From contig CM060989.1 of NCBI GenBank assembly GCA_030765065.1, positions 61,766,001-61,830,000 on the forward strand: a stretch of DNA of 64,000 bases. The letters are read 5' to 3'. This DNA is from Deroplatys truncata (lineage: Eukaryota > Arthropoda > Insecta > Mantodea > Mantidae). Made by a program: the position numbers and the translations under genes. How positions within the stretch are numbered: the stretch's first letter is position 1; every line of letters begins with the position of its first letter. Of the stretch, positions 33,196 through 43,064 are shown one piece after another. The notes beneath the pieces were generated by a model. The model had not been told where the DNA came from, searched no databases, and was given only the letters and a program-made list of their open reading frames with translations.

Positions 33196-33912
33196 ATGGA
33201 GCTCGTGAAGCAAGATTGCTCCCTGCCCATTCAGGTGCTAGACTTTGAAAGTGATTTTAGATGCAATCGACACGGAAAGTTATTTCCCTCTAATGTCAGA
33301 GCTCTTATTCTAGGCAGCTCAAGCGCCGGAAAAACTAATGTATTACTGAATATGCGGCTTCATGTGAATGGTTTACGTTTTGAAAACTTGTACATCTATT
33401 CAAAGTCCCTTTACCAGCCAAAGTATCAATATCTCATTAAGCTACTCGAAAACATTGAAGGGATAGAAGTGAACACTTATGAAGATGGAGAAAGTGTCTT
33501 ACATCCCTCTGAAGTTAAAGAAAACTCCATATTTATATTCGATGACGTAATCACTGAAAAGCAGGGGAAGATCGCCTCTTTTTACAGCATGGGCAGACAC
33601 CGTTATGTGGACTCTATATATTTAACACAGTCGTATGCTAAAGTGCCTAAACATCTAATAAGAGACAACACGAACATGATTATTCTCTTCAAGCAGGATA
33701 ATTTAAACTTGAAACATATATATGAGGATTATGTGAACACTGACATGTCATATACTGAATTTAAAGACCTGTGCAAGGGTGTTTGGGAAAGTGTCTCGGA
33801 AGGAAGACCATTTGTAGTAATAGTTCCTGAATTCCCTATGAATGAGGGTCGATATAGGAACGGCTTCGATGTATATATTAAAGTAGAAAAGAAAGAAAAG
33901 GATCATTCATAG
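33196..33912 (+). CDS. ATP: FtsK/HerA-type genome-packaging ATPase (A32-like)
   Basis: 238 residues from the ATG at 33196. The frame is open to 33097 but that extension begins with TTG and lies in the promoter. Walker A is GSSSAGKT (residues 40-47). Walker B is IFIFDD (112-117). A downstream IYLTQSYAKVPKHLIRDNTN segment matches the sensor/arginine-finger region of the FtsK/HerA packaging ATPases found in Polintons, PRD1-like phages and large DNA viruses. It would pump the element's DNA into capsids. A fiber-like gene follows 6 bp after the stop, so the two are probably co-transcribed with the DUF8207 and integrase genes. The frame is intact and the length is normal for the family. Confidence 0.9.
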   Translation: MELVKQDCSLPIQVLDFESDFRCNRHGKLFPSNVRALILGSSSAGKTNVLLNMRLHVNGLRFENLYIYSKSLYQPKYQYLIKLLENIEGIEVNTYEDGESVLHPSEVKENSIFIFDDVITEKQGKIASFYSMGRHRYVDSIYLTQSYAKVPKHLIRDNTNMIILFKQDNLNLKHIYEDYVNTDMSYTEFKDLCKGVWESVSEGRPFVVIVPEFPMNEGRYRNGFDVYIKVEKKEKDHS

Positions 33913-33918
33913 ATCGAA

Positions 33919-35008
33919 ATGAGTATTGACAGGTTCGGTTCACAGAGGACTGCTCCAGTTAAAAGAGCACTTCATCAATTCATCATAAACCGAGATGGAA
34001 AAGGAAACTATCAATTTAAAAACAAGAGACTATGAATTGTTCATGATCCCGAGGAAGACAATGACGCAAGCACTAAACGTTATGTTGACACCCTTACGAC
34101 TTCTACCGAAAATCGAATGCAGGAATTCACCAAAAAAGTGGCATATCAGCGTATGGGTGAACTTGAAACTATGATAAGGAATCACATCCAGAAATCGCTA
34201 GATGGAAAATATGAGTCTCTAATGAAATACCTGGACAAACATGCACTTAAACGAGACGCTGGAAACAACATTACTCTAGATACAATAAGAATGAAGATAA
34301 TATTATCACCTCAGGAGGACTACGATGTACTGAATAGGAAATATGTATCAGACTATGTTAATGCAAGAACACCAGCGATCGATTCAGCTGGGAACGCTTC
34401 CTTTCAAAAAAGAAGAATAAGACAGATAGCAGATCCCATCGATGACAGTGATGCAGCTAGTAAAAAGTTTGTTAAACACATTATTGGTAAAAAGCACAAT
34501 GAAGCACAGCAAGCTCTAAACAGGAGACTAGCCTCTATTGGAAGTGATATCACCGAAACAGTAGTGAAACATATGGAAACTATGGCGAGCCAACAGAGTT
34601 CCATGGATAAGCACTTGACAATAGCTATGAATAATGTGAATATTCTTAAATCACAAGTGAATGTTATAAATGCGCTATTAGATCAAATGAAAGGTCACCA
34701 CGTTTTTAGCCTGCAGACGAAGCCTTTCAGAGGGAATTCACTAAGATACACATTTAACATCGGGTCTCGAATACTACAGAGCACCTGTAAACGGAGAGGT
34801 CGTTGCATGCTATATGACATCGTCAACTCCTCCTTTTGTAAGAGCAGATACATTATTTGCTATAAACAATAACATAGTCAGAACCTTCCCTACTCCTATT
34901 GCAAATGGAGATACACTCACCTTTACTGCTCCGGCCAATCGAGCAAAAGATGGCCATATTCTAAATATCGAAATGAGTATAGCATATAAACTGAGGCCAA
35001 CAGAATAG
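33919..35008 (+). pseudogene. fiber-like protein with repeated tail-fiber motif, broken
   Basis: The frame starts at the ATG at 33919, 6 bp after the ATPase stop. It is interrupted by a TGA at 34033-34035, continues from 34036 (first internal ATG 34117), and shifts frame near 34760. The C-terminal part is then read in the next frame to TAG at 35006-35008. Three repeats carry a G-N...P-x-[DE]-D-x-D-x-x-x-[KR]-[YF]-V pattern: one just around the TGA, then LSPQEDYDVLNRKYV and IADPIDDSDAASKKFV, spaced about 43 residues. This closely resembles the 'DP.D..DA..K.YVD' repeats of phage tail fibers. Long helices follow, and a beta-rich C-terminus. I infer a trimeric, receptor-facing spike; no Polinton family name is recalled. 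In its present state it cannot be translated as one chain. Confidence 0.6.
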
Positions 35009-35055
35009 AACAGCTATATATTGAGGTGAATAACAACATTCAAGATCATTTCAAG

Positions 35056-35841
35056 ATGGACAGCGAGAGCATAAGACTTAAAGAATCTGTAGCCAGGCAT
35101 ACAAAGGCTATAAGGGAAAAGTTACGTGCACTAAAAGGACAAAAGTTTGAGACCCAGAGAGTAATGAGTGAAGCTCTTCAGCCAGTAGCAGAACCGTTAC
35201 ATGATATACTACAAATTCAGAAAAACAATAGTGTTACTTCAAACAATGAGGAGAGTCAGAAAAAGAGTGATCCACTTAAAGAGGAGAAAGATGAGAATAT
35301 CTTAAGATTCCTGCAGAAAGTTCGAAGGAATGACAAGAATGAAATAGACAATGCCTACGGTGTGAGATACGAAGATGGAAGCTATATGCTGGGGAACAAG
35401 ATCATTGACTTCCTCAACAATAAAGTACCAGTAGGTGATGAAACGTACGAGGTGACACCTGGATTGAGTGAACTCATCTTCAAGAGGATACCTGAAATGC
35501 ATGTATATACAGAAGGGGATCTGGATACATATAGCAGAATATTGAAAGCAACACATGTTCATCCAAGAAACTTCAGCAAGCACGGGCAGCTGAGATCAGG
35601 CAATTCCTACAAGTATAAAAGCATTATACGGCCTCTAGTACCGAAACACAAGGGTTTAGGTTTGCAGTGGAAGGAGCATCGCCCTGATACGAGGCAAGAC
35701 TACATCTACTGGAACGACCCTAACGACCTGGTGAATCGCCTGAGGCTTCTCATTGCATCCAGAGACACCGGAAATAATAATCACACACAAGAAATTGAAG
35801 AAATTATTCAAGAACTGAAATCGGCTAGGATTATAGCATGA
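35056..35841 (+). CDS. DUF8207-type Polinton protein
   Basis: 261 residues from the first ATG (35056); the frame opens ten codons earlier with GTG. The N-terminal 90 residues are charged and helical (RLKESVARHTKAIREKLRAL, then EEKDENILRFLQKV). The conserved C-terminal domain starts with YGVRYEDGSYMLGNKIIDF and includes VTPGLSELIFKRIPE, then VYTEGDLDTYSRIL. It ends with YIYWNDPNDLVNRLRLL..S and EIEEIIQELKSARII. These blocks are those of the domain labelled DUF8207 in many arthropod Polintons; its role is unknown. The intact frame overlaps the integrase start by ATGA, which suggests coupled expression. Confidence 0.8.
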   Translation: MDSESIRLKESVARHTKAIREKLRALKGQKFETQRVMSEALQPVAEPLHDILQIQKNNSVTSNNEESQKKSDPLKEEKDENILRFLQKVRRNDKNEIDNAYGVRYEDGSYMLGNKIIDFLNNKVPVGDETYEVTPGLSELIFKRIPEMHVYTEGDLDTYSRILKATHVHPRNFSKHGQLRSGNSYKYKSIIRPLVPKHKGLGLQWKEHRPDTRQDYIYWNDPNDLVNRLRLLIASRDTGNNNHTQEIEEIIQELKSARIIA

Positions 35842-36758
35842 CGGTGAAGCAAGATATAGCAAGAGAGCTCCATGCTCCCGCCCGAAGAAACTTCTTGCGT
35901 CGAAAGATCGTTAGCAAAGGTCTGCATGATCTGATGCAAATCGACTTGGTTGAGATGATCCGCCATGCAAATCTCAACAAGAATTTCAAGTATATCCTGA
36001 TTGCAGTCAACTTCTAATCTAAAATGGCCTATGCAAGGCCATTAAAGGACAAGTCAGGACTACAGGTTACAAAGGCCATGGAAGATATACTAAAGGTCAT
36101 GGAAACGCCACCCAAGAATATACAGAGTGACAACGGAAAAGAATTTTATAACAAGCACTTTAAAAATCTAATGACAAAGTATAATATCAGTCCCTACAGT
36201 ACCTATACTAATGTGAAGGCTGCAGCTGTTGAGCGTTTAATCAGAGCTTTAAAGAATATGATGTATCGGGAGTTTCTAGCTCAAGGATCATATAAGTGGC
36301 TAGATCTTCTACCTAAAATCGTTGCAGAGTACAATGACACTTACCACTCAACCATCAAAATGAAACCCAGTGAAGTGAGGAACAATGACCTTCTTCTGAC
36401 TGTTTACAAGTATAACCATCCCAAATGAGAGAAGACGAGTGCAAGGAGGTTTAGTGTCGGCGATTATGTGTGGATATCTAAGAATAAAGGACATTTCGAA
36501 AAGGGTTTTGAACCCAGCGGGAGTGTTGAAATTTTCCAAGTGGCTCATGTGAAACGAACCAATCCTACAACCTACATCATAAAGGATAATGATGGAGAGC
36601 ATATAAAAGGAGCATTTTATGGACATGAACTACATTCTACACTATTCCCTAACACTTATTTAGTGGAGAAGATTTTGCGTAGGCAAGGAGAGAGGATTCT
36701 AGTGAAATGGTATGGATTCCCTAATAGCCAATGGACTGATGGAAAGGATTTATTGTAG
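35838..36758 (+). pseudogene. INT: retroviral-type integrase with chromodomain, two in-frame stops
   Basis: One reading frame from the ATG at 35838 to 36758 encodes a Polinton integrase. It is cut by TAA at 36015-36017 and TGA at 36426-36428. The DDE core is visible: MQIDLVEM (first Asp), IQSDNGKEF (second Asp), and AAAVERLIRALKN (Glu, 33 residues later). The region after the second stop gives an SH3-like segment (FSVGDYVWISK). A chromodomain-like end follows (YLVEKILRRQGERILVKWYGF, then SQWT). Chromodomains tether Polinton integrases to chromatin. No frameshift is seen, only the two stops, so the decay looks fairly recent. Without functional integrase this copy could move only with enzyme from elsewhere. 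Confidence 0.88.
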
Positions 36759-36768
36759 CTATTACTGA

Positions 36769-36806
36769 AATAAAGAGTCTTAAATGCAGTACCTCATGTT
36801 TTTATT
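36769..36806. terminator. convergent polyadenylation signals
   Basis: AATAAA on the plus strand (36769-36774) lies just after the integrase end. AATAAA on the minus strand (36801-36806) serves the polymerase transcript. The gap between them is under 30 bp. Confidence 0.55.
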
Positions 36807-36999
36807 TATAGTAATTTGATTCCCCCTTGATACATTTAACTGAACAATGTACCATTAACATTGTATTATATAAAATAATTAAAAAAACAGTAAAAATAAT
36901 TAAATACAATATATACAATTAATAAACTAGACAATAAATAATCTATATACAATATAATACATGAGATGGGGATGTGACATCCAGGGAAGTCGGAATGGA

Positions 37000-39900
37000 T
37001 TACGAGGCCCTAAGTGAATTATGGCCCCACGCGAGAGTTGCACGAGAGCCATCAATCATCTTGCGCTTCGTGTCTCCTCCATGCAATGCAATTTTGTTAA
37101 TTTCCACAGTCGAGACTTTATGTTTTGTACTTCTGAAGCAAATTTGTTTAGCCAAAAATTTTTTATTTAAATCTTTTAGACACTCGAAATATTTCTCAAA
37201 GGTGATTGCTCGCATTCCACCTTTGGTAATCCCCTATGCTTTTATGATGGTGCTGTTGTTATATTTATAGCTGTAGAGCTTTGCCCTAAGTCCAACGTAC
37301 TCAGTCATCACCATGCCACCCAGCTCATCTTTAAACAACCCAATCACTTTCTTGTTGGCCTGCTTTATGTCATATACATTATTTTGCTTATAATTTGATG
37401 TATCAAAATGCTGGGGATTGTTTTCATGAATTTGTAAATGTCTGTAGAAGTTTCGAAAATGAATGAATCTGTATCCATATAATTCAGGACCAGGTCATTC
37501 AGTTGGGGTTTCATTACTTTATAAAAAATCATACATAATAAATTTTGAAAGATCGAGAATTGCATGGCCAATATAGATTGGTTTGTTCATGAGGATCTCC
37601 TCTCGAGCCAACTCTATGCCGACTAAGTTTTCATAAAAAATGTGGCTACATACATATGTTGGACGAGCCGTCAATTTCCGTGCTTGCTCCCAGGTAACGG
37701 AAATCTCTGTACTTGCGAACACTTTTCAATGAACTTACCGCACACAGCGTTGTTCATTTTCTTCCAGAGGTTTTGACCAAACTTGGAAGTTTCCCTGGTT
37801 CGCTTCTCGGCGTTAAGGTCAATATAGACCTTAAGCCATTCAGCTTGGTCATACGATACCACCCGATGAATATGTCTCAATAGCAGCCCCAGATCTAGGC
37901 ACTGTTGCAAGATTTTATAATGCAAGACATATTTGCTTTTGTTCTCAAGTCTTGCAATCAGTTTCTTGTATTGGCTGCCGGGTGGTATCTCGCTCCGGGG
38001 ACAGAGAGGTAGATCATTGTGTGCATCATGGCGATGGTCAGGATACTCCAAATCCACCTCTGGGACATATCCTGTCTTGGAGTCCTCAGGGATCGCAGCG
38101 AAGTCGATGGTGTCTATTTCGTCCCTATCAAGCCATCTGAGGTTCCCGTACGGCATTGGGGACGCCATGCTCTTGCCGTACAAGTTTTTGATGTCCCAGT
38201 ATGATAAAAAGTTTCGAGGTTCATCAGATTTGTAGTCTACAAGGTATTCGTGGTTGGCTTTGGAGTACCGCTTTGATACCGTGCAAAGCCCACCGCGAAT
38301 ACCTTCCTCGAAAAATTCTAGCATGTTGGGATCGCTTATTAGCTGGAGCTTTGCTCTCGTTGTCTTAAGCATGGCATCGAAGGCTAGTGATGGCAGAGTG
38401 TAGTACCATGTAGGGTCAAGGTTATACATCCCTAGCGACAAGTCTCTAAACTTCTCGAATACATCCGCTAAAAGCAGAGTATCGGTGTTTAGGTAAAGGT
38501 CACTATATTCCCCGAGATTCTTTATGTTTAATGTGCTCCATACCTTAAGTGCATGAGCATATTCCTCCTCTGTGACACCGTCGAAAAGCTCTATAGGCGG
38601 GAGCTCCTCTTCTTGGAGCTTCTCGATGGTATCCAGGTATGTATAGGGGAATATGCCCTTGCACTTCATTAGTTCCAGGTGTTCTGGATTAGAATACTCG
38701 GCATTAGTGACCTTGAAGTCATCAGCGCTCAGCATGTCTGCCAAGCTAGATAACTTGTCATCGAGAAACTTGTAGCTGTCGAGAAACCTGAAATTAATGC
38801 CCTTGTACCATTTAGTAAATGCCAGATAACGTTCAGATGATTGTGCTATACATGAAATAGGAGCCTTATCATATGCCATGTGCCTGATCAAGAAGTGACT
38901 GTCATAATTGCTTAAGCAATGAAAGAAAATTGGAATAAAATTCGGCAATTTTCTATTCAAATTGCAAGCATTATGAGCCGCTCCAAGATATGCTCCAGTG
39001 ATATGACAATGGTCCCTCACCCTAACATCATCTATAGCAAAATCTCTCCTGCATATGTGACAGTGATTAGCATTGTTGAAATCCAGGACATCCTGAGGCG
39101 ACATATGCATGGGCTGTATTCGCCCATATATCTCAATGACTTCATCAGCAATCTTTCTAAGTTCGCTGAAGAAGTCATTGAGTGCACTGCCACCTCTGAA
39201 GAGCTTAAATCTCGACAAGGACTGATCATGTCTACATATAACCTTCAACGCTATCGATATCGCTTCATGTTCCTGTATGGTTCGGGTCCAGCTCTCTGCG
39301 TCAGAGGGTTCACATGAGTGGACCTTCCTCAAAACAGATTCGATATCTGCATAAATCACAAAAGGTACAGGGGCACACTTTGAATATGCATTAAATTCCA
39401 GAACCTCATTCTGCTTTGGCATTTTGAGGATCTGACATTTATTGCATTTCAGTTTATGCACTCTCAAGGCATCCTCATTAGAACACCTTGTCATGCATGC
39501 CTCGCATAGCCACACTTTTCTGCAATTATGTGTTATCTGACTTCTAATAAGCCTCGATAAGTTGGTGATGAGGCAGTAGTGAGACTTGCCACCCTCTTCA
39601 ACCATTAAGAGGTTCACTTGTCTAGCCTTCCTCTCAGATGGTTTATGAATAGACTCCACTGAGTCGTTGGCATTCAGGGCAAATACAGCTATAGATACAT
39701 CTGGATTCTGCTTCTCAAAGCGTTCAATCTGATCGAGGGAAAACGGGAAAGTAATTCCAGCATAATTGAACGCTTTGAATAGCAAATCCTGTGGGTATGA
39801 ATATGGTCTATTTTTGTTGACTTTTGCAGGGTATGTGGAAGCTAGCATGCACCAAGCGAAACAGAAATGATCGGCATTCTGAATATTAAGAACTGCCTTC

Positions 39901-40376
39901 TTTCGCTTGATGCATGCTGGCAACTCTATGTATCCTGAAGCACGAAGGGGATTATAGTTTGCTGCGCTATTTATCAGCGAGTGGATTGCGAACAGTGTCT
40001 TTGAACTAGATTGGCCTTCAAAACAGGCTAGATTTTCTAAAATTTCGTTTTTCATTGCATGAAAGATGACATCGAGGTTAGATGATTGCTGGATCTCCGT
40101 TGTCTTGGAATTGAGAAATATCGATTCCACTTTTTCATGATCTGGTGTCTGGATTAAGTATGAGACGTTCAATGAACAACTCATCTTTATCCCAGACATA
40201 CTCTTCTTTAGAGTGGATTCGATTTCCTTAATAACGAGAGCCCTGCATGCCTCGAGAAACTCGCTGGGGTCAATTATCCCAGCCGTATTTTCAATTTTAC
40301 TATTGAAAATACGACCTTTGAATGCAGACTCTATTACCCTACATTCTAGGTCATCGTAATCATTTCGACATACCAT
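37000..40376 (-). pseudogene. pPolB: protein-primed family B DNA polymerase (C-terminus broken)
   Basis: The 901-residue frame from the ATG at 40376 is open to 37671. It holds a C2HC finger (C291-C294-H307-C311) after HYCLITNLSRLI. It also holds Exo I VIYADIES (341-348), a second Cys/His site of endonuclease-VII type (C439, C442, H456, H458, H469, C472), Exo II FHCLSNYDSHFLIRH (485-499), Exo III YLNTDTLLLADVFEKF (628-643), motif A YWDIKNLYG (726-734) and motif B KKMNNAVCGK (872-881). After that the gene is damaged. The frame shifts near 37725, 37540 and 37430, and a TAG lies at 37234-37236. Remnants of motif C (YMDTDS at about 37461-37481), the [12 protein letters not shown] block and the C-terminal TLAWGHNSL remain in other frames. 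The enzyme would copy the element from its ends. Loss of motif C in frame makes it inactive. Confidence 0.93.
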
Positions 40377-40466
40377 TTTTGCCGGTGATGGTGAGGATGA
40401 ATCAATTGTCTGGGCTGGTCTGGACGATGTTGCCGTGGCTCCGTTTACATGTGCTGCGTACTCCTG

Positions 40467-41056
40467 CTAATTTAATTTGCGGGCGGGTTGGCTGCTGCAC
40501 ATTCCTTCTTCAGAACCACGCTCCTCTTCTGCTTCACGAAGTCTCTTGACACCTTTTCTCAAAGCCTCATTCGCCTGAGGCTCTGGCTCGGGGTGTAGAG
40601 GTTCAAGATCTGCAACAATAGGAGCATCACATTGTTAGCATCTGTGACAATCATGCAGGCAGTCTTCTAGTAGAAGACTTGGGAATAAATTGCATCAATA
40701 TTAATGTTAAAAGAGGTGAATGACTTACCTTGGCATGACTGAAGCAACTCGATGAGCGCTGTCTTGTACCCGCAGTTAGTGCAGGTACAAATTCCCTCCA
40801 TGGATGTATCCTCCCTGTCGTTATTTTGGACGACGCTGAAATTCTCGATAACATCTCCGCAACCTGGCGGAGGTGGGATGATAAAATCCGCAGCATTATC
40901 AGCATCAAGCCACGCAGCTGCCCCGTCGTCTATCAATGGTGATAGTGGTGGTGGTGACGGTAGAGTGCTGGGCCCAGGACCGTCCTGTGCCGGGACAGGT
41001 GAGCGGCGGACACGTCCTGCCAGACTCAATTTGTTTGTCTTCGAGTTCATAGGCAT
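40467..41056 (-). CDS. spliced leader ORF upstream of pPolB (Pro-rich, CxxC)
   Basis: I infer two coding exons: 41056-40729 and 40609-40467, joined across a 119-bp GT/AG intron (donor CAAG|GTAAGT; acceptor GTTGCAG|AT). The frame is kept and yields 156 residues. The N-terminal half is proline/serine-rich with RVRRSPVPAQDGPGPS and a PPPLSPLIDDG stretch. A CTCTNCGYK cysteine cluster follows before the splice point. Exon 2 adds a charged segment (KGVKRLREAEEERGSEEG) and ends at TAG (40469-40467). That stop is in frame with pPolB. The frame is open from the stop to the polymerase ATG 31 codons on, so this may be the N-terminal part of one polymerase gene separated by a single nonsense codon. Upstream an acceptor (TTTTCCAG, ending at 41062) suggests a further 5' non-coding exon. 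No family is recognised. Confidence 0.6.
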
Positions 41057-41061
41057 CTTCA

Positions 41062-41905
41062 CTGGAAAATAATAATTTAGGTATGTAAACTTGATGAATG
41101 AAGAAAAGGATAATTTCCCTATATTCTATACTTCATTTTCTGGCATATTACCGCTTTTCAACTTTTTTTCAGTTTTTGACATTCGAGGTTATGCTTTAAG
41201 TATGTTAAGCTTTTTGTATGTCGTAAGAGTATTTTTTATATATTATGCAAGCTATTTTATAGCAGATTACAGAGTTTCAACGACAAATTCAGAGTTAAGT
41301 TAATTTTTGTTAATTAGTATGTTAATGAAGTATTTTCAAACATTAATTGTTTTATTAATTATAAAATTAGCTAATAGAAGACCTGCCTTAAGGTTGCTGG
41401 AGTTAAAATAAGTTGCACTTGAAAGTAACTAAAGTCCCCAAATACCTACTACTATTTGCGCTTGCATTCTCATTTTTAGTCTACTTTTGTGTTCTCTTCT
41501 GATGTTTCGTATCCCGTATTTTTTTTAATTTGCGTGGAAATGGAACTTGATTTTAACGTATATATTCCTTTTCAATCGTACTTTAGCGTTCTGAAAAACT
41601 GAATATTTGCGTAAGAGCTTGTTCAGATAGAATGTATTATGTTTTAGCTTGCTTAAGCTCGGTTATTTTTTGTTACAGTATTGCCTTTAAAGTTTTTTGT
41701 GTGATGTTTAGACGTTGGTTAGTGATATATAAGTTTTAATATACATCTAGACACTGACCCTGCTACATTATTGCAAGACAAACTTTACGAGCCTAGGTGA
41801 TCACGTTTTTTTTTAAATGTGATTTTGACTTTCACTATCTTCACTCGACTTTTTTAAGATTACATCACCCGAATTTCCTGTATGAAATCTAGTATATGCA
41901 CTTAC
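41062..41905 (-). other. probable 5' UTR intron of the polymerase transcript
   Basis: A strong donor (AAG|GTAAGTGC, intron starts at 41905) pairs with the acceptor TTTTCCAG ending at 41062, just before the leader-gene ATG. The upstream exon has no ATG, so it would be non-coding. The 844-bp interior is AT-rich and has no supported gene. Confidence 0.5.
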
Positions 41906-42022
41906 CTTGCGAATTGAAATCTAAGATGAATTAGGTACTTGAAGATCTTTGCACTAACACACGCTATCACAATCACTGACGTTATTCCTTTAAGAATGAA
42001 CTTTAACTCTCCTGCTTCCTTC

Positions 42023-42029
42023 TTATATA
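42023..42029 (-). promoter_or_regulatory. TATA box of the polymerase transcript
   Basis: The minus strand reads CTATATAAG, about 120 bp upstream of the predicted 5' splice donor. This puts the transcription start near 41995. Confidence 0.5.
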
Positions 42030-42233
42030 GATTTTGAAGTTCATTCTCCCTCTCCCAGAAAGAATGCGCAGGAGAATCCACTCCGTAATCGAGTGTTTTG
42101 ATTGGTTAAATAATATTAGCTGGCTATATCTATCCTTGTCTAGTGATTCACGTTTCTTTTCCCCCAGGATCTTTAATCACATCTGATGAACTTATAAATG
42201 TATTTGACGCCGTGTCTTAAGTAATATATTCTC

Positions 42234-42640
42234 GTGTACTGTTAATGAAATAATAAAGGAAGTGTTCAATTACTCTTTATTGTATGAATCATACATCTGT
42301 GTGAGAAACGTTAAACTAAATTGCCCTTAGACAGGAAATTGTAAATCTTAATGAACTTAAGCAGCTTAAGGGAGGGAACTTATTGATGGTTGCAGCTGCC
42401 TTTTGGTGTGCTGTTAATTAAATAATAAAGGTATTGTTCAATTACCTTGTAAGAATCATACATCTGTGGGAAATATTAGGATAAATTGCCCTTAGACAGG
42501 AAATTGTAAATCTTCATGAACTTAAGTAACTTAAGGGAGGGAACTTTTTGATGGTTGCAGCTGCCTTTTGGTGTACTGTTAATTAAATAATAAAGGCATT
42601 GTTCAATTACTCTTTATTGTATGAATCATACACCTCGTGG
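42234..42640. repeat. tandem repeat of about 165-172 bp, ~2.4 copies
   Basis: Units start at about 42234, 42406 and 42571 with GTGTACTGTTAATTAAATAA-type sequence. They include 'aggaaattgtaaatctt' and 'gatggttgcagctgcctttt'. The repeat lies in the non-coding right part of the Polinton. Confidence 0.85.
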
Positions 42641-42687
42641 GAAAAAAGATACAAGACATCTTTCCCGTTGTTATAACTAAGTATTTT

Positions 42688-43064
42688 AAATTTCTCTACT
42701 ATGTAGAGTAAGTAAGCGAAGTATTGTATTCCACCCAAAAATTCGATAACGAGATTTCACCGGATATTTATGTTTTGAGGCCCCCTGTTTTATTGAGAAC
42801 TATTTTCGAGATATTGCTTGTTATTCCCTTAAATTCCCCAATAATTATATTTTTTCTCGAATTCGTTATTCATTTTTTATGTCCTAGACATGTAAAGAGA
42901 ATGGAACGCGTCACATGGCAACCCGCTCTTAAACGATTTGACTAATGCTTAAAGCGTACCGTATTCCTCTTGCAGCTAGTAGAAGCAAAGAAGAATAAGC
43001 GTTTGTAAAAAAAAGTTTGTACAAGAGTAGAGAAAATCATGTGAGTGTAACATATGAGAATTTT
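42688..43064 (+). mobile_element. HINE-like copy inside the Polinton, internally deleted
   Basis: The 5' end (TTTCTCTACTATGTAGAGTA) to 'ccccctg' is joined directly to the 3' third (ttattgagaactattttcgag) and finishes with the 3' hairpin. About 550 bp are missing. It interrupts Polinton sequence, so it arrived after the Polinton. Confidence 0.8.

Noticed and set aside
38919..39317. 132-codon plus-strand ORF opposite pPolB
   Set aside because: It lies wholly within the conserved antisense polymerase coding sequence and is a shadow of it.
40752..41072. 106-codon plus-strand ORF
   Set aside because: It is antisense to the spliced leader exon and explained by its proline/glycine-rich codon bias.
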